Notes: generated by a model from the letters alone, not told the origin. Counted from the first letter of the stretch, positions 40,097 to 50,275 are shown. The stretch: 64,000 bases of DNA from Chlorogloeopsis sp. ULAP01 (GCF_030381805.1 NZ_JAUDRH010000010.1:62001-126000), one strand, 5' to 3'. A program made the numbers and translations.

Positions 40097-42247
40097 CTAC
40101 AAATTTTTTACAACTGCCCCAAAATCCGCCAATACACGGGCGTGGTTACGCAATAAACCAAGTAAGTGTAATCGATTGCGCTTGATCTGTGGATCGGGAT
40201 CCATCACTAAAACGCTTTCTGCTCCATCAAAAAAGTTACTGACTGTGGGAGCAATTTCTTCTAGCCCTGCTACCAACAGTTGATAATTGCGCGATCGCCC
40301 GGCGGCTTGAGTTTGGGGTAACAATTCTACTAAGGCGTTGTAAAAGGCTGCTTCTGACGGCTTTTGGAATAGTTCTGGGCTGACTGCAACCGTTGGATCG
40401 AGTTGTTTTGTATCCAAATCTCCTTGGGCTGCCAAACGTGCCGAACGATTGACGGTTTCGTAGATTTTATCTAGGGTGCCGTCGTTACGGATTTGTTGTA
40501 AGAATAAAGCGCGATCGCGTACATCCAATAAATCTTTTAAGGCTCTTTCTGCGTAATCTCGGTCATTTTCTCCCAAAACAGCATTTACCAAGTCATAATC
40601 AATTTGTTTTTCTTCTTGTAGTAAGGTGCGGATACGTTGCAGGAAAAATTCTTCCAAAATCGCAACTAATTCTGTTTTATTTTTATCGCGGGCTGAAACA
40701 AAGTCTGTGGCAATTTGCTCTAATAACTGTTGTAAATTGATGGACAAATCAGCCGCCCATGTAATGTTAATTACTGCATTAGCTGCCCGGCGCAAGGCAA
40801 AAGGATCGGAGGAACCTGTGGGAATCATTCCCAAGCCAAAGATACTGCCTAATGTATCTAATCTATCTGCTAAACCAACAACTTGCCCTGTTAAAGTTTG
40901 CGGCAAAATATCATCTGCACCTCGTGGTAAATAATGCTCAAAAATTGCTGTTGCTACTGCTTGTGGTTCTCCACTGGCTAAGGCGTATTTTTGTCCCATA
41001 ATTCCCTGTAATTCAGGGAATTCGTACACCATTTGACTTACTAAATCTGCCTTGCACAGTAAAGCAGCGCGGTGAATATGATGGCGTTCATCTTCATTTA
41101 CTTGCAATTGTTCTGCAATTTGCGTGGCAATTTTGGATATTCGCCCCACTTTATCAAGCAGCGAGCCTAAATCTTCTTGGAAAGTCACTTTTGCCAATTG
41201 GGGTAAAAAGCTGTCCAAGGGATTTTTTAAATCAGCATCATAGAAAAATTTGCCATCAGCCAAACGCGCACGAATAACTCTTTCATTCCCAATAGCAATG
41301 ATATCTGATTTAGCTGAATCGCCATTAGAAATCGTGACAAAATAGGGCAGTAATTCTTGAGGATTACTAGTCTTAAAAACAGGAAAATAACGCTGGTGAT
41401 GCACCATCACAGTGGTGATTACCTCTGTTGGTAAATTTAAATATTCTGTTTCAAATTTACCGATTACAGCCGATGGCCATTCTACAAGATTAGTAACTTC
41501 CTCTAACAAATCTGGGTAAATTTCTGCATACCCATTTAACTTTTGTGCTGACTCTTTGACTTCTTGGGTGATAATCTTTGCTCTTTCTTCAACATTGACA
41601 ACAACCGATGCCAAACGCATCACAGTCACATAATCAATAGCTTGAGGAATAATTACTGGCTCTGGATGCAAGATGCGATGCCCTCTAGAGATGCGATCGC
41701 TCTTTATTGTCTCAGATCCATTCACTAATTCTATCGGCAATACTGCTTCATCTAATAAAGTTACCAACCAGCGAATCGGGCGAGAAAAGCGTAAATCTCC
41801 GTCACCCCAGCGCATCAACCGCTTACCTTCTAAGCGCGAAATCCACTCTCGCACAAGTTCTGCCAAAATTTCTGCTACACTACGGCCGAGGATGACTTTC
41901 CGCACAAATACAAAATCCCCTTTGTCAGTAGGGCGAACTTCTAAAGCATCGAGTTCCACACCTTGTTTTTTGGCAAAACCTTGTGCTGCTGGTGTTGGTG
42001 TACCATTTTTAAATGCAGCTTGTGCGGGTGGGCCTTTAATTTCTTCTTCACGATCTGCTTGCTTAGATGGTAAACCTTTAATGAGTACCGCCAGGCGTCT
42101 GGGAGTACCGTAAATTTCGACGACGTCACTCGTGAGGCTGTTGTCTGCTAAACTTTGGGGAATCAGCGACTTCCACTGTGTTATGGCGCTACTCAAAAAG
42201 CTTGCAGGTAGTTCTTCTGTACCAACTTCTAATAAAAATGCCGACAT
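40097..42247 (-). CDS. glyS: Glycyl-tRNA synthetase beta subunit
   Basis: GlyS pairs with GlyQ to form the bacterial alpha2beta2 glycyl-tRNA synthetase; the beta subunit binds tRNA. The 716-residue protein begins SAFLLEVGTEELPASFL, the family start, and contains MRWGDGDLRFSRPIRW, FFYDADLKNPLDSFLP and VGLADRLDTLGSIF. The C-terminal anticodon-binding region ends with a NRLHLLGLLRN segment. Length is normal. glyQ is not in this window. It precedes murD by 84 bases on the same strand. Confidence 0.96.
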   Translation of the reverse strand: MSAFLLEVGTEELPASFLSSAITQWKSLIPQSLADNSLTSDVVEIYGTPRRLAVLIKGLPSKQADREEEIKGPPAQAAFKNGTPTPAAQGFAKKQGVELDALEVRPTDKGDFVFVRKVILGRSVAEILAELVREWISRLEGKRLMRWGDGDLRFSRPIRWLVTLLDEAVLPIELVNGSETIKSDRISRGHRILHPEPVIIPQAIDYVTVMRLASVVVNVEERAKIITQEVKESAQKLNGYAEIYPDLLEEVTNLVEWPSAVIGKFETEYLNLPTEVITTVMVHHQRYFPVFKTSNPQELLPYFVTISNGDSAKSDIIAIGNERVIRARLADGKFFYDADLKNPLDSFLPQLAKVTFQEDLGSLLDKVGRISKIATQIAEQLQVNEDERHHIHRAALLCKADLVSQMVYEFPELQGIMGQKYALASGEPQAVATAIFEHYLPRGADDILPQTLTGQVVGLADRLDTLGSIFGLGMIPTGSSDPFALRRAANAVINITWAADLSINLQQLLEQIATDFVSARDKNKTELVAILEEFFLQRIRTLLQEEKQIDYDLVNAVLGENDRDYAERALKDLLDVRDRALFLQQIRNDGTLDKIYETVNRSARLAAQGDLDTKQLDPTVAVSPELFQKPSEAAFYNALVELLPQTQAAGRSRNYQLLVAGLEEIAPTVSNFFDGAESVLVMDPDPQIKRNRLHLLGLLRNHARVLADFGAVVKNL

Positions 42248-42349
42248 AGGACAATATTTTCAAGAAAAGCTTGGCTCAACTCATATTAGTCAACTCAAAC
42301 AGTGTACCGTGCCTGTAATGCAGACGTGTGCGATCGCGCAACTCATTAT

Positions 42350-43030
42350 TCACAGAGAGCTATTTACCAATTCTGTCTCCATTTGTGAATTCAGCAGTGT
42401 CCACAACTGCAAGTCTGTAAAATCGGGAATTACCATAAATGCGCCTTTCTCCCTGAGAACATCGGGGTTGTGAGTGGAGACAATACCAATGGTGCGGATA
42501 CCAGCACAAACGGCAGAATGTATACCAGAAGGAGAATCTTCAAGAGCGATCGCATTTTCTGCTGTTATCTCCAACTTATTCAATGCCGTTTGGTAAGGTG
42601 CGGGGTTGGGTTTACCTGCAATGCAATCTTCTCCCAGCACAACTATATCGAAGGTTTCTTTTAGCCCTAAAACTTCTAGCATGAAATATGCATTTAATTT
42701 CGGTGCATTGGTAACTAAGGCACGTTTTAGCTGGTGTGCCTCTGTCCATGCTAATAATTCTGTAAATCCGGGTAGGGGTTGAATATTTTGTGCTTGTTGA
42801 CGGAACATAGCTTCTTTGTCTTCCGCAAATTTTATGCCTGCTTGCGGTGATAATTGTGGCAAGATGTCTTTGATGATTTCAGCATTGGTCTTTCCACTAA
42901 TCTTGGTTTGATAGAACTGTTCATCTATCTCCAAACCGTAATTTAAAAGCATCTTTCGCCAAGCTTGGTAGTGAATTGGATCGGTGTTGGCGATCGTTCC
43001 ATCTAAGTCAAAAAGAATTGCTGCCAGCAT
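42350..43030 (-). CDS. HAD-family phosphatase, beta-phosphoglucomutase-like
   Basis: The 226-residue protein has the haloacid dehalogenase motifs: I, FDLDGTIANT (nucleophile Asp8, acid Asp10); II, ALVTNAP; III, the lysine in EDCIAGKPNPAPY; IV, ALEDSPSGIHSA. The helical cap inserted after motif I is of the C1 type found in beta-phosphoglucomutases and phosphoglycolate phosphatases. The substrate cannot be fixed from sequence. It diverges from nagB, a sugar-phosphate enzyme. Confidence 0.88.
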   Translation of the reverse strand: MLAAILFDLDGTIANTDPIHYQAWRKMLLNYGLEIDEQFYQTKISGKTNAEIIKDILPQLSPQAGIKFAEDKEAMFRQQAQNIQPLPGFTELLAWTEAHQLKRALVTNAPKLNAYFMLEVLGLKETFDIVVLGEDCIAGKPNPAPYQTALNKLEITAENAIALEDSPSGIHSAVCAGIRTIGIVSTHNPDVLREKGAFMVIPDFTDLQLWTLLNSQMETELVNSSL

Positions 43031-43239
43031 AATTTTTTGTTTGTAAAATATTGTTAAGTTTATTTACATAGTTTACACGCTTTTGTCTCCTTAGTAATTG
43101 TTTCTGCATTGATGAAGGCAAAAAAACTATAATTAAGGTTCTGAGTGAAGATAAACTACAAGCACTAATACTTGTAGAAGCAGATAATTTTGTCTGCTCA
43201 TATACGTTTTTTAGTATCAAACTTTTCTGTAGAAATCAG

Positions 43240-44016
43240 ATGTCAGTTGCCAAAAAATTGTTTCGCGTCAACGATCTAGATGTTCAGATTTATAACTGTG
43301 AAACTGAATTAGCACAGAATGTAGCAAAAATCGCACGCAATTATTTACAGAGTGTTCTCCAGCAGCATGGTAGTGCTGCTGTAGTACTAGCAACAGGCAA
43401 TTCTCAAATCAAATTTCTTGAAAATTTGACGACATTGGGTGGGATTGATTGGTCAAAAATTACTTGTTTTCATTTAGATGAATATCTAGGAATTTCTACA
43501 GAGCATCCTGCTAGTTTTCGATATTATCTACAAGAACGTGTCGAAAAAGTAGTAAAACCTAAGAACTTTCACTATATAAACGGTGATACATTAGAACCTT
43601 TAATGGAATGCGATCGCTATTCTAAATTATTGCAAGCACAACCCATTGATTTATGTTGCTTAGGTGTGGGAGAAAATGGACATCTTGCTTTTAACGAACC
43701 ATCAGTAGCAAACTTCCAAGATCCTTTCAAGATAAAATTGGTGAAATTAGATAAAGTTAATCATCAGCAACAAGTGAATCAAGGTCATTTTCCTAACTTA
43801 GAAAGTGTTCCTAAGTATGCTTTTACTATAACTGTTCCGATGATTTGTACAGCACGAAAAATTATTTGTATAACAACAGGAACACACAAAGCCAAGATTG
43901 TAAAACAGATGTTACAAGGTGATATTGGTACGGATTGTCCAGCCTCGATTCTTCGTAAACAACCTCAAGCAACATTATTTATTGATGAAGATGCTGGAGC
44001 ATTAATTAGTAGTTAA
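43240..44016 (+). CDS. nagB: Glucosamine-6-phosphate deaminase family protein
   Basis: The family converts glucosamine 6-phosphate to fructose 6-phosphate and ammonia. The 258-residue protein shows the phosphate-binding ATGNSQ (51-56), the catalytic FHLDEYLG (Asp80-Glu81) and GVGENGHLAFNEP (catalytic His148 region). It also has the later ICITTGTHKA segment. Length fits NagB; 6-phosphogluconolactonases of the same superfamily lack the NGHLAFNEP pattern. The ATG at 43240 has no strong ribosome-binding site. The divergent HAD phosphatase could act in the same amino-sugar metabolism. Confidence 0.88.
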   Translation: MSVAKKLFRVNDLDVQIYNCETELAQNVAKIARNYLQSVLQQHGSAAVVLATGNSQIKFLENLTTLGGIDWSKITCFHLDEYLGISTEHPASFRYYLQERVEKVVKPKNFHYINGDTLEPLMECDRYSKLLQAQPIDLCCLGVGENGHLAFNEPSVANFQDPFKIKLVKLDKVNHQQQVNQGHFPNLESVPKYAFTITVPMICTARKIICITTGTHKAKIVKQMLQGDIGTDCPASILRKQPQATLFIDEDAGALISS

Positions 44017-44600
44017 ATTTATATTTTTTATCTATAGCAATAGATATGAAGTTAATAACTAATAGCTATGGCCCATATTTTTTGAGTATGGACTTGTATA
44101 TTTTTGTGTGAGCAAACAACATCATAAGAATCTATTGTGGATTAAATTACAAGTTTTGAACTTAATAAAATAGAGCGAAGTATTCTAATTATTTTTTAAA
44201 GTTATACCAATTTGAAAAAAGAATGTGACAAATAAACATTGTAGAGACGTACCATGGCACGTCTCTACATCAGGATGTGTTGCAAACATTTTTTGAATCG
44301 ATATTAAAACTAAATTTATTACAAAATATTAAATTATGTTGCTAAATATTACAAAATACTTATAAAAAATACCAAATCAAATTTAGCCTACCTAAGTGTT
44401 ATAACAAAGTTTAAAATTTAAATACTGTTGCTGTAGTAATAATAAAAACCAAATTAAATTAAGTATACTAGAGTTAATTTATACATTGGTTAAAATTTGG
44501 TTACTGTTTTAAACGGCAGAATATAACAAATATACGTAAATTAATTAGCTAAGACATCCATAAGTAATAAATTTAGCACCAAAGAGAATATTAAGTGTAA
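44017..44600. other. AT-rich region before the hybrid kinase
   Basis: No gene is seen in about 580 bases. It contains one palindromic repeat at 44240-44269, listed separately. The remaining sequence is strongly A+T-rich and should include the promoter of the kinase operon. Confidence 0.5.
44240..44269. repeat. TGTAGAGACGT palindromic repeat
   Basis: TGTAGAGACGT (44240-44250) and ACGTCTCTACA (44259-44269) are exact complements with an eight-base loop. A second, diverged member lies at 53621-53671. It is a dispersed small repeat. Confidence 0.65.
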
Positions 44601-47600
44601 ATGTTATTAAAATTTCCAGTGGTTACAGAGCTTAAAAGGATATGTAGCAAATTTTATAATAAGTTGCCCCTTGCAACTATTTTGTTTACGTCTTTTACAC
44701 TACAAATCTGTGGTGCAGTTGGACTTGTAGGATTTGTTTCGTTTAGAAATGGACAGGAAACGATAAGAGAGTTTGCTAGTCATTTAGAAAATGAAGTTTG
44801 TGATCACGTCGAACAGTATCTCGATAGGTACTTAAAACTTCCGCAGCAAATTAATCAAATTAACTTAGATGCAATCCAGCTAGGCTTACTAGACGTAGCT
44901 GACTTAAAAACAACCGGGCATTACTTTTGGAAACAAATGCAAGTGTTTGATGTTGGCTACATTAGCTTTTCTAACTCGAAGTGGGAATTTGTTGGTGTGG
45001 AAAGATTAGAACGTGATAAGTTTATAATTCAACAAACTTTTGCTTCTGTAAGTAAGACTAGATTCTTTAAGCAAGTTACTTATATAACTGATAGGCACGA
45101 AAATTGTGTCAAGTTGCCTGCGACAGTAAAAGTTAACTCGTTAACAAAAGAAGTTTTGTACGCAAATTCAGTCAAAGCAGGAAAATCGGTGTGGAGTAAA
45201 AATTATCAATGGAAGAATAAACCAGTTTTATCAATATCTAATAACTATCCAGTGTATGACTCTAATAGCAAACTAATAGGAGTGCTGGAAGCTAATATTA
45301 ATTTTTCGCAAATTGATAAATTTTTAGGGCAATTAAAACTTGCCAGATCGGGTGTAATTATTATTTTAGAGTGGAATGGGTTAATAGTTGCTTCTTCTGG
45401 GGAATCTTACCCTATGATTGAGAATCAGCCAAAATACTTCTCAACATTTAATAGCAAAGACTCTCTCATTCAACAGACAAAGCAATATTTAATCCAACAA
45501 TATAGTAGTTTCAATTTTTTTATAGAGCAAAAAAAGCTAATATCTTCCAGCAAACAAGCAAATTGTTATGTGTATGTAAAACCCTGGTATAGCGAGATTG
45601 GCTTAGATTTATTAATTGTTGTAGTCATACCTGAAAATGAGTTTACAGAAAAAATTCAAGCTAATATACGTACTACTGACCTAGTGTGTATAGTATCTTT
45701 TTTAATATTCACCCTATTCAGCATTTTCACTACTCGCTGGATATTTAACCAAATTTTGCTACTTAACAAATCTACTAAGAAACTTGCTGAGGGTAAATGG
45801 AATGAGAATGTAAAAATCAATGGTTTTAAAGAACTCGCAGAAGTTGCCAAATCAGTTAATGGTATGGTTAAGCAACTGCACAAATACTTTACTAAACTCA
45901 GAGCGAAAAATACTGAGTTGAAAGTCTTAAATAAAGTGTTCTCTAAAAGTGAGAGTCGATTGACTCAATTTCTAGAAGCTATACCAATGGGTGTGATTAT
46001 CGTGGAAGCCAGTGGTAAAATTAGTTACATCAATGAAGTTGTGAAGCAGATTTTTGGTCAGTCTGTTGTATATGCAGCCACAATTGAAGAAATCATACAA
46101 GTGCATCAAGTTTATCTTGCCAGAACAGATCAACTATACCCAAGCGATCGCCTCCCTGTATTGAGAGCAATGCACGGTGAAAACGTCACTGTTGACTATA
46201 TGGAAATTCGTTATTCAGACAAAATTATTTGTCTTGAAGCTTCAGGGAAGGTAATTTACGACAAATTCGGTAAGATTATCTTTGCGATCGCCACTTTTGT
46301 CGATATTAGTCAACGCAAACAAACACAAAAATTACTGGCAGAATACAATCCAACCTTAAAAACTCCCATCAAAAAACGTACTAGCGAACTTTTGCAAATC
46401 ATCAAGCAACTGCAAACTTCCCAAAAAGAACTGATTAAATCTCAAGAAATAGCCAAACAAGGACAAAAAGTCGCCGAGCAGGCAAACCAAGCTAAAAGTC
46501 AATTTCTCGCAAACATGAGCCACGAATTGCGTACTCCCCTCAACGCTATCCTTGGCTTTACTCAAATGATGAGCTATGACAAGACTTTAACTGTTGAAAA
46601 CCAACAAAATTTAGCAATTGTTAATAGTGCTGGGGAGCATTTGCTTCATGTCATCAACGATATCCTGGAAATATCTAAAATTGAGGCTGGTAAAACCACA
46701 TTAAATTTGTCAAGCTTCGACTTAATTCTTCTACTAGAAAACCTTAAACAGACGTTAGGCTTGCGTGCTACTGCTAAAGGATTAAAATTAGTATTTGAAT
46801 ACGCGCCTAATTTACCCCGCTACATCAAAACTGATTCTCATAAATTACGGCAAGTATTACTCAACCTCTTGGGAAATGCGATTAAATTTACTGACATTGG
46901 TAGTGTGAAGCTACGGGTAACTATCGGAACTAGGGATAAAAAAGAAGACAAGGGGAGGAGTCAGTGTGGTGGTGAAGCAGTACTGGGGAGGGAAACCCTG
47001 CCACAGGAAAGGCTTTTGAAAGTAAATTTTTCTCGACATCAAGGAGCCAGTGCATCAGGGAAGCAATGCTTACCAAAGAGAAGCCTAAGTGGAGACTTTC
47101 TCCATACTCTACAAGAATCAACGCAGAGTGCATCTACGCAAAACCTCTCGCAGTCTCCCGTTGTAGCGTCTGCCGTCGGCTACCCGAAAGGTAGTCGATA
47201 CGCATCTAGTGCCGACTTAAAGCAACTGGCATTAACTAATGTGGATACACAAGGAAGCCAGTATGTTGAGAGCATTGCTGCAAAGAGAAACCCTGCCGCA
47301 GTGCTGGTTCATCAATGCACTGGCTCCTCGGTTATTCCATCTGGCGTAGAAAAGAGGCAAGAAGCTGCTGATCAATCCTCTTTATTCCCTTACTATTGTT
47401 ATCCAATACCTGATCCTCAATGCCTAATTCCCGATACCCAATTTTTGATTTTTGAGGTAACTGATACTGGCTCTGGTATTTCTCCAGAAGAAATTCACTT
47501 ACTGTTTAAACCTTTTGGGCAAACAGAAAATGGGAGGAAAGCCCAGCAGGGAACTGGGCTAGGTTTGGCAATTAGTCAAAACTACGTGCAACTGATGGGA

Positions 47601-48443
47601 GGCAACCTTGATGTTAGTAGCACAGTTGATGTGGGTAGTAAATTTACTTTTGATATTCAAATCAATCTAAGTGATTGCAGCGAGATTTCGACAAAAAAAT
47701 TTCAACATCAAAATACAGGTTTGGCACACAGCCAAGGTAAATACCGCATCTTAATAGTTGACGATCACCTAGAAAGTCGTCTATTCCTAATGAAATTACT
47801 TTCATCCATCGGCTTTACTGTCAAAGAAGCCACGAATGGTGGGGATGCTATCTCTGTTTGGGAATCATGGCAACCACATTTAATTCTAATGGATATGCGG
47901 ATGCCTGTAATGGATGGCTATGAAGCAATTAGAATCATTCGAGCCAGGGAAACAAAGAGGTGGGGACACCAAGAGCTGGGGACACCAAGAGCTGGGGAAA
48001 ATCCGTTTGCGTCTAGAAGCCGTACCATCATGATTGCTTTGAGTGCTAACGTTTTTGAGGAAGAACACCAGAAAATTTTGTCTACAGACTGTGATGATTT
48101 TATTGGCAAACCATTTTCAATAGAAGTCTTGTTGGAAAAATTGAGCAAATACTTGGGGGTACAATACACAGATAAATTCACTAACCAAAAGACAGAAGCG
48201 ATCGCAAACCAAATGCAGCCAACTCTAACCTATGCTGAGGTTGCATCACAATTGTTACAGTTTTCACCTCAGTGGATAGCCCAAATTCATCATGCTGCTG
48301 CCAGTTGTAGCGATGAGTTGATTTTAGATTTACTCAAGCAAGTTCCTCAAGATAAAGCCCCACTTGTGCAGATTTTGAGCGATTTAGCTAATAACTATCA
48401 GTTTGAGAAAATTATGGAATTAACTAGAGCAAATGCAGAATGA
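44601..48443 (+). CDS. Hybrid sensor histidine kinase with PAS and receiver domains
   Basis: The 1280-residue protein has transmembrane helices at about 24-46 and 361-382 flanking a large Cache-like extracellular sensor, then HAMP (about 383-435), PAS (about 450-570), a coiled coil, HisKA with ANMSHELRTP (His641) and an HATPase domain. The HATPase N-box is LRQVLLNLLGNAIKF, but the G1 box EVTDTGSGIS comes about 170 residues later than normal because residues 776-946 are encoded by repeat DNA. The G2 box GTGLGLAIS follows. A receiver domain (Asp1098, ILMDMRMP) carries a second small repeat insertion. The stop overlaps the next gene by four bases. Confidence 0.9.
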   Translation: MLLKFPVVTELKRICSKFYNKLPLATILFTSFTLQICGAVGLVGFVSFRNGQETIREFASHLENEVCDHVEQYLDRYLKLPQQINQINLDAIQLGLLDVADLKTTGHYFWKQMQVFDVGYISFSNSKWEFVGVERLERDKFIIQQTFASVSKTRFFKQVTYITDRHENCVKLPATVKVNSLTKEVLYANSVKAGKSVWSKNYQWKNKPVLSISNNYPVYDSNSKLIGVLEANINFSQIDKFLGQLKLARSGVIIILEWNGLIVASSGESYPMIENQPKYFSTFNSKDSLIQQTKQYLIQQYSSFNFFIEQKKLISSSKQANCYVYVKPWYSEIGLDLLIVVVIPENEFTEKIQANIRTTDLVCIVSFLIFTLFSIFTTRWIFNQILLLNKSTKKLAEGKWNENVKINGFKELAEVAKSVNGMVKQLHKYFTKLRAKNTELKVLNKVFSKSESRLTQFLEAIPMGVIIVEASGKISYINEVVKQIFGQSVVYAATIEEIIQVHQVYLARTDQLYPSDRLPVLRAMHGENVTVDYMEIRYSDKIICLEASGKVIYDKFGKIIFAIATFVDISQRKQTQKLLAEYNPTLKTPIKKRTSELLQIIKQLQTSQKELIKSQEIAKQGQKVAEQANQAKSQFLANMSHELRTPLNAILGFTQMMSYDKTLTVENQQNLAIVNSAGEHLLHVINDILEISKIEAGKTTLNLSSFDLILLLENLKQTLGLRATAKGLKLVFEYAPNLPRYIKTDSHKLRQVLLNLLGNAIKFTDIGSVKLRVTIGTRDKKEDKGRSQCGGEAVLGRETLPQERLLKVNFSRHQGASASGKQCLPKRSLSGDFLHTLQESTQSASTQNLSQSPVVASAVGYPKGSRYASSADLKQLALTNVDTQGSQYVESIAAKRNPAAVLVHQCTGSSVIPSGVEKRQEAADQSSLFPYYCYPIPDPQCLIPDTQFLIFEVTDTGSGISPEEIHLLFKPFGQTENGRKAQQGTGLGLAISQNYVQLMGGNLDVSSTVDVGSKFTFDIQINLSDCSEISTKKFQHQNTGLAHSQGKYRILIVDDHLESRLFLMKLLSSIGFTVKEATNGGDAISVWESWQPHLILMDMRMPVMDGYEAIRIIRARETKRWGHQELGTPRAGENPFASRSRTIMIALSANVFEEEHQKILSTDCDDFIGKPFSIEVLLEKLSKYLGVQYTDKFTNQKTEAIANQMQPTLTYAEVASQLLQFSPQWIAQIHHAAASCSDELILDLLKQVPQDKAPLVQILSDLANNYQFEKIMELTRANAE
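46927..47440 (+). repeat. Composite repeat block inserted in frame within kinase gene
   Basis: About 510 bases of intergenic-type repeat interrupt the HATPase coding region. They include an exact 13-base inverted pair, GGAGCCAGTGCAT (47043-47055) and ATGCACTGGCTCC (47315-47327), a GCTACCCGAAAGGTAGTCG hairpin (about 47179-47197) and CCCGATACCCAAT-type heptamers at the end. There is no stop codon in the kinase frame. Confidence 0.75.
47958..48000 (+). repeat. 16-base tandem repeat in receiver domain
   Basis: TGGGGACACCAAGAGC occurs twice in tandem (about 47961-47992), followed by a partial third copy TGGGGA. It sits in the receiver-domain coding region between RIIRARE and TIMIALSAN, adding about 20 residues in frame in the loop after beta-3. 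Confidence 0.65.
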
Positions 48444-50275
48444 ATTACGAACGCATAAACTTGACTAAAAAAGATATTTTGATCATTGATGATATGCCAG
48501 ACAATTTGCGAGTTTTGTCTTCATTCCTAACTAAAGAAGGGTATAACGTTCGCAAAGCTCTCAACTGGCAGATGGCTTTAACCGCTTGTCAAACTTTATT
48601 GCCAGACTTAATTCTACTCGATATCATGATGCCGGAGGTTGATGGCTATGAAATTTGTCAGCGTTTAAAAGCATGGAAGTTAACTGCTACTATTCCCATA
48701 ATATTTATTAGTGCATTAGACGATGTTTTTGATAAAGTAAAAGCTTTTCTGGTGGGAGGAGTAGACTACATTACCAAACCGTTTGAATTTGCAGAAGTTT
48801 TGGTGCGTGTAGAAAATCAACTAGCACTGAAGATGGCGCAAACAGAAATATTACAACTAAACGCTGAATTAGAAAAAAGGGTAAAAGAACGTACTTACCA
48901 GCTAGAAAAAGCTCTACATAAACTACAACAAGAAATGAATCAGCGCCAGCAACTTCAAAGTAAATTGTTGGATATGGCATTGCATGACTCTCTTACTGGT
49001 TTACCAAACCGAGTTTTATTTCTCAAACGCTTAGAACAAGCACTTAACCGCGCTAAATTGGAATCAGATTATCACTTTGCTGTATTATTTTTGGATTGCG
49101 ATCGCTTCAAAGTCGTAAATGATTCCCTCGGACATTTAGTAGGAGATGAACTACTTATCGCCATTGCTCGCCGCTTGCAGGCATCTTTAAGCCCGTTTGA
49201 TACCTTAGCGCGATTTGGTGGTGATGAATTTGCTATTCTCTTAGAAAACATTACAGATATTCATATGGCTATTGAGGTAGCCGAAAATATTCTTCATAAA
49301 CTATCACTGCCTTTTAAACTATCTAGATACGAAGTATTTATTAATGCGAGTATTGGTATTAATTGGGGTCAGATTAATTATGAAAAACCAGAGTATTTAC
49401 TCAGAGATGCTGACACAGCTATGTATCGTGCAAAGGCTTTTGGTAAAGCAAGATATCATGTTTTTAATCCAGAAATGCATCAAGAAGTAATTCAGCTTTT
49501 AGAGCTAGAAAATGACTTGAGAAGAGCAGTAGAACGTCAAGAATTTGTTGTCTATTATCAACCAATCATTTCTTTAGCAACAGGTACTATTGCCGGGCTT
49601 GAAGCGCTTGTCCGTTGGCAACATCCAAAAAGGGGATTGGTTTACCCCACCACCTTTATTCCTGTAGCAGAAGAAACAGGTTTGATTAATGCTATTAATA
49701 TCTGGGTATTAAAATCAGCTTGCGAAACTTTATATCTTTTACAAAATCATCTATCAACCCAAACTTCTTTAACTATTAGTGTTAATCTTTCACCCCGTTT
49801 ATTTTCGACACCTGACTTAATTGCAAAAATTGACCAAATTCTTGATGATATCAATATCAATCCTGCCAACTTAGAGTTAGAAATTACAGAAAGTGTCCTG
49901 ATGGATAACAATGAAACTATTAAAACTATTCTTCAGAATATTAAGGAGCGAAATATCAAGTTAGTCATGGATGATTTTGGTACTGGTTATTCCTCTTTGA
50001 GTTACTTACATAGCTTTCCATTAAATTCCCTCAAAATTGATAAATCTTTCGTCAAGTATATGCAAGAAAATCAACAGAGTATGGGATTAGTACCAGCAAT
50101 GATTGGCATTGCTCATTCTATGGGTATGAGAGCCAATGCTGAAGGTGTTGAAACCCAACAACAGTTAGCCCAGCTCAAAAATTTAAATTGTGATTTTGCT
50201 CAAGGGTATTTGTTTTCTCCGGCTTTAGAACGAAAATCCATTCTAGACTTGCTTGCTGTAGCACCTAAATGGTAG
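48440..50275 (+). CDS. Response regulator with GGDEF and EAL domains
   Basis: The 611-residue protein has a receiver domain (phospho-acceptor Asp61 in LILLDIMMP), a coiled-coil linker (about 135-175), a GGDEF domain with intact GGDEF at 260-264 and an EAL domain with EAL at 388-390. The EAL domain keeps the catalytic set ITES, DDFGTGYSS, KIDKSFV and AEGVET, so phosphodiesterase activity is likely. The inhibitory RxxD site before GGDEF reads SPFD, so product inhibition is probably absent. It should make or degrade cyclic-di-GMP under control of the kinase whose gene it overlaps (ATGA). Confidence 0.93.
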   Translation: MNYERINLTKKDILIIDDMPDNLRVLSSFLTKEGYNVRKALNWQMALTACQTLLPDLILLDIMMPEVDGYEICQRLKAWKLTATIPIIFISALDDVFDKVKAFLVGGVDYITKPFEFAEVLVRVENQLALKMAQTEILQLNAELEKRVKERTYQLEKALHKLQQEMNQRQQLQSKLLDMALHDSLTGLPNRVLFLKRLEQALNRAKLESDYHFAVLFLDCDRFKVVNDSLGHLVGDELLIAIARRLQASLSPFDTLARFGGDEFAILLENITDIHMAIEVAENILHKLSLPFKLSRYEVFINASIGINWGQINYEKPEYLLRDADTAMYRAKAFGKARYHVFNPEMHQEVIQLLELENDLRRAVERQEFVVYYQPIISLATGTIAGLEALVRWQHPKRGLVYPTTFIPVAEETGLINAINIWVLKSACETLYLLQNHLSTQTSLTISVNLSPRLFSTPDLIAKIDQILDDININPANLELEITESVLMDNNETIKTILQNIKERNIKLVMDDFGTGYSSLSYLHSFPLNSLKIDKSFVKYMQENQQSMGLVPAMIGIAHSMGMRANAEGVETQQQLAQLKNLNCDFAQGYLFSPALERKSILDLLAVAPKW

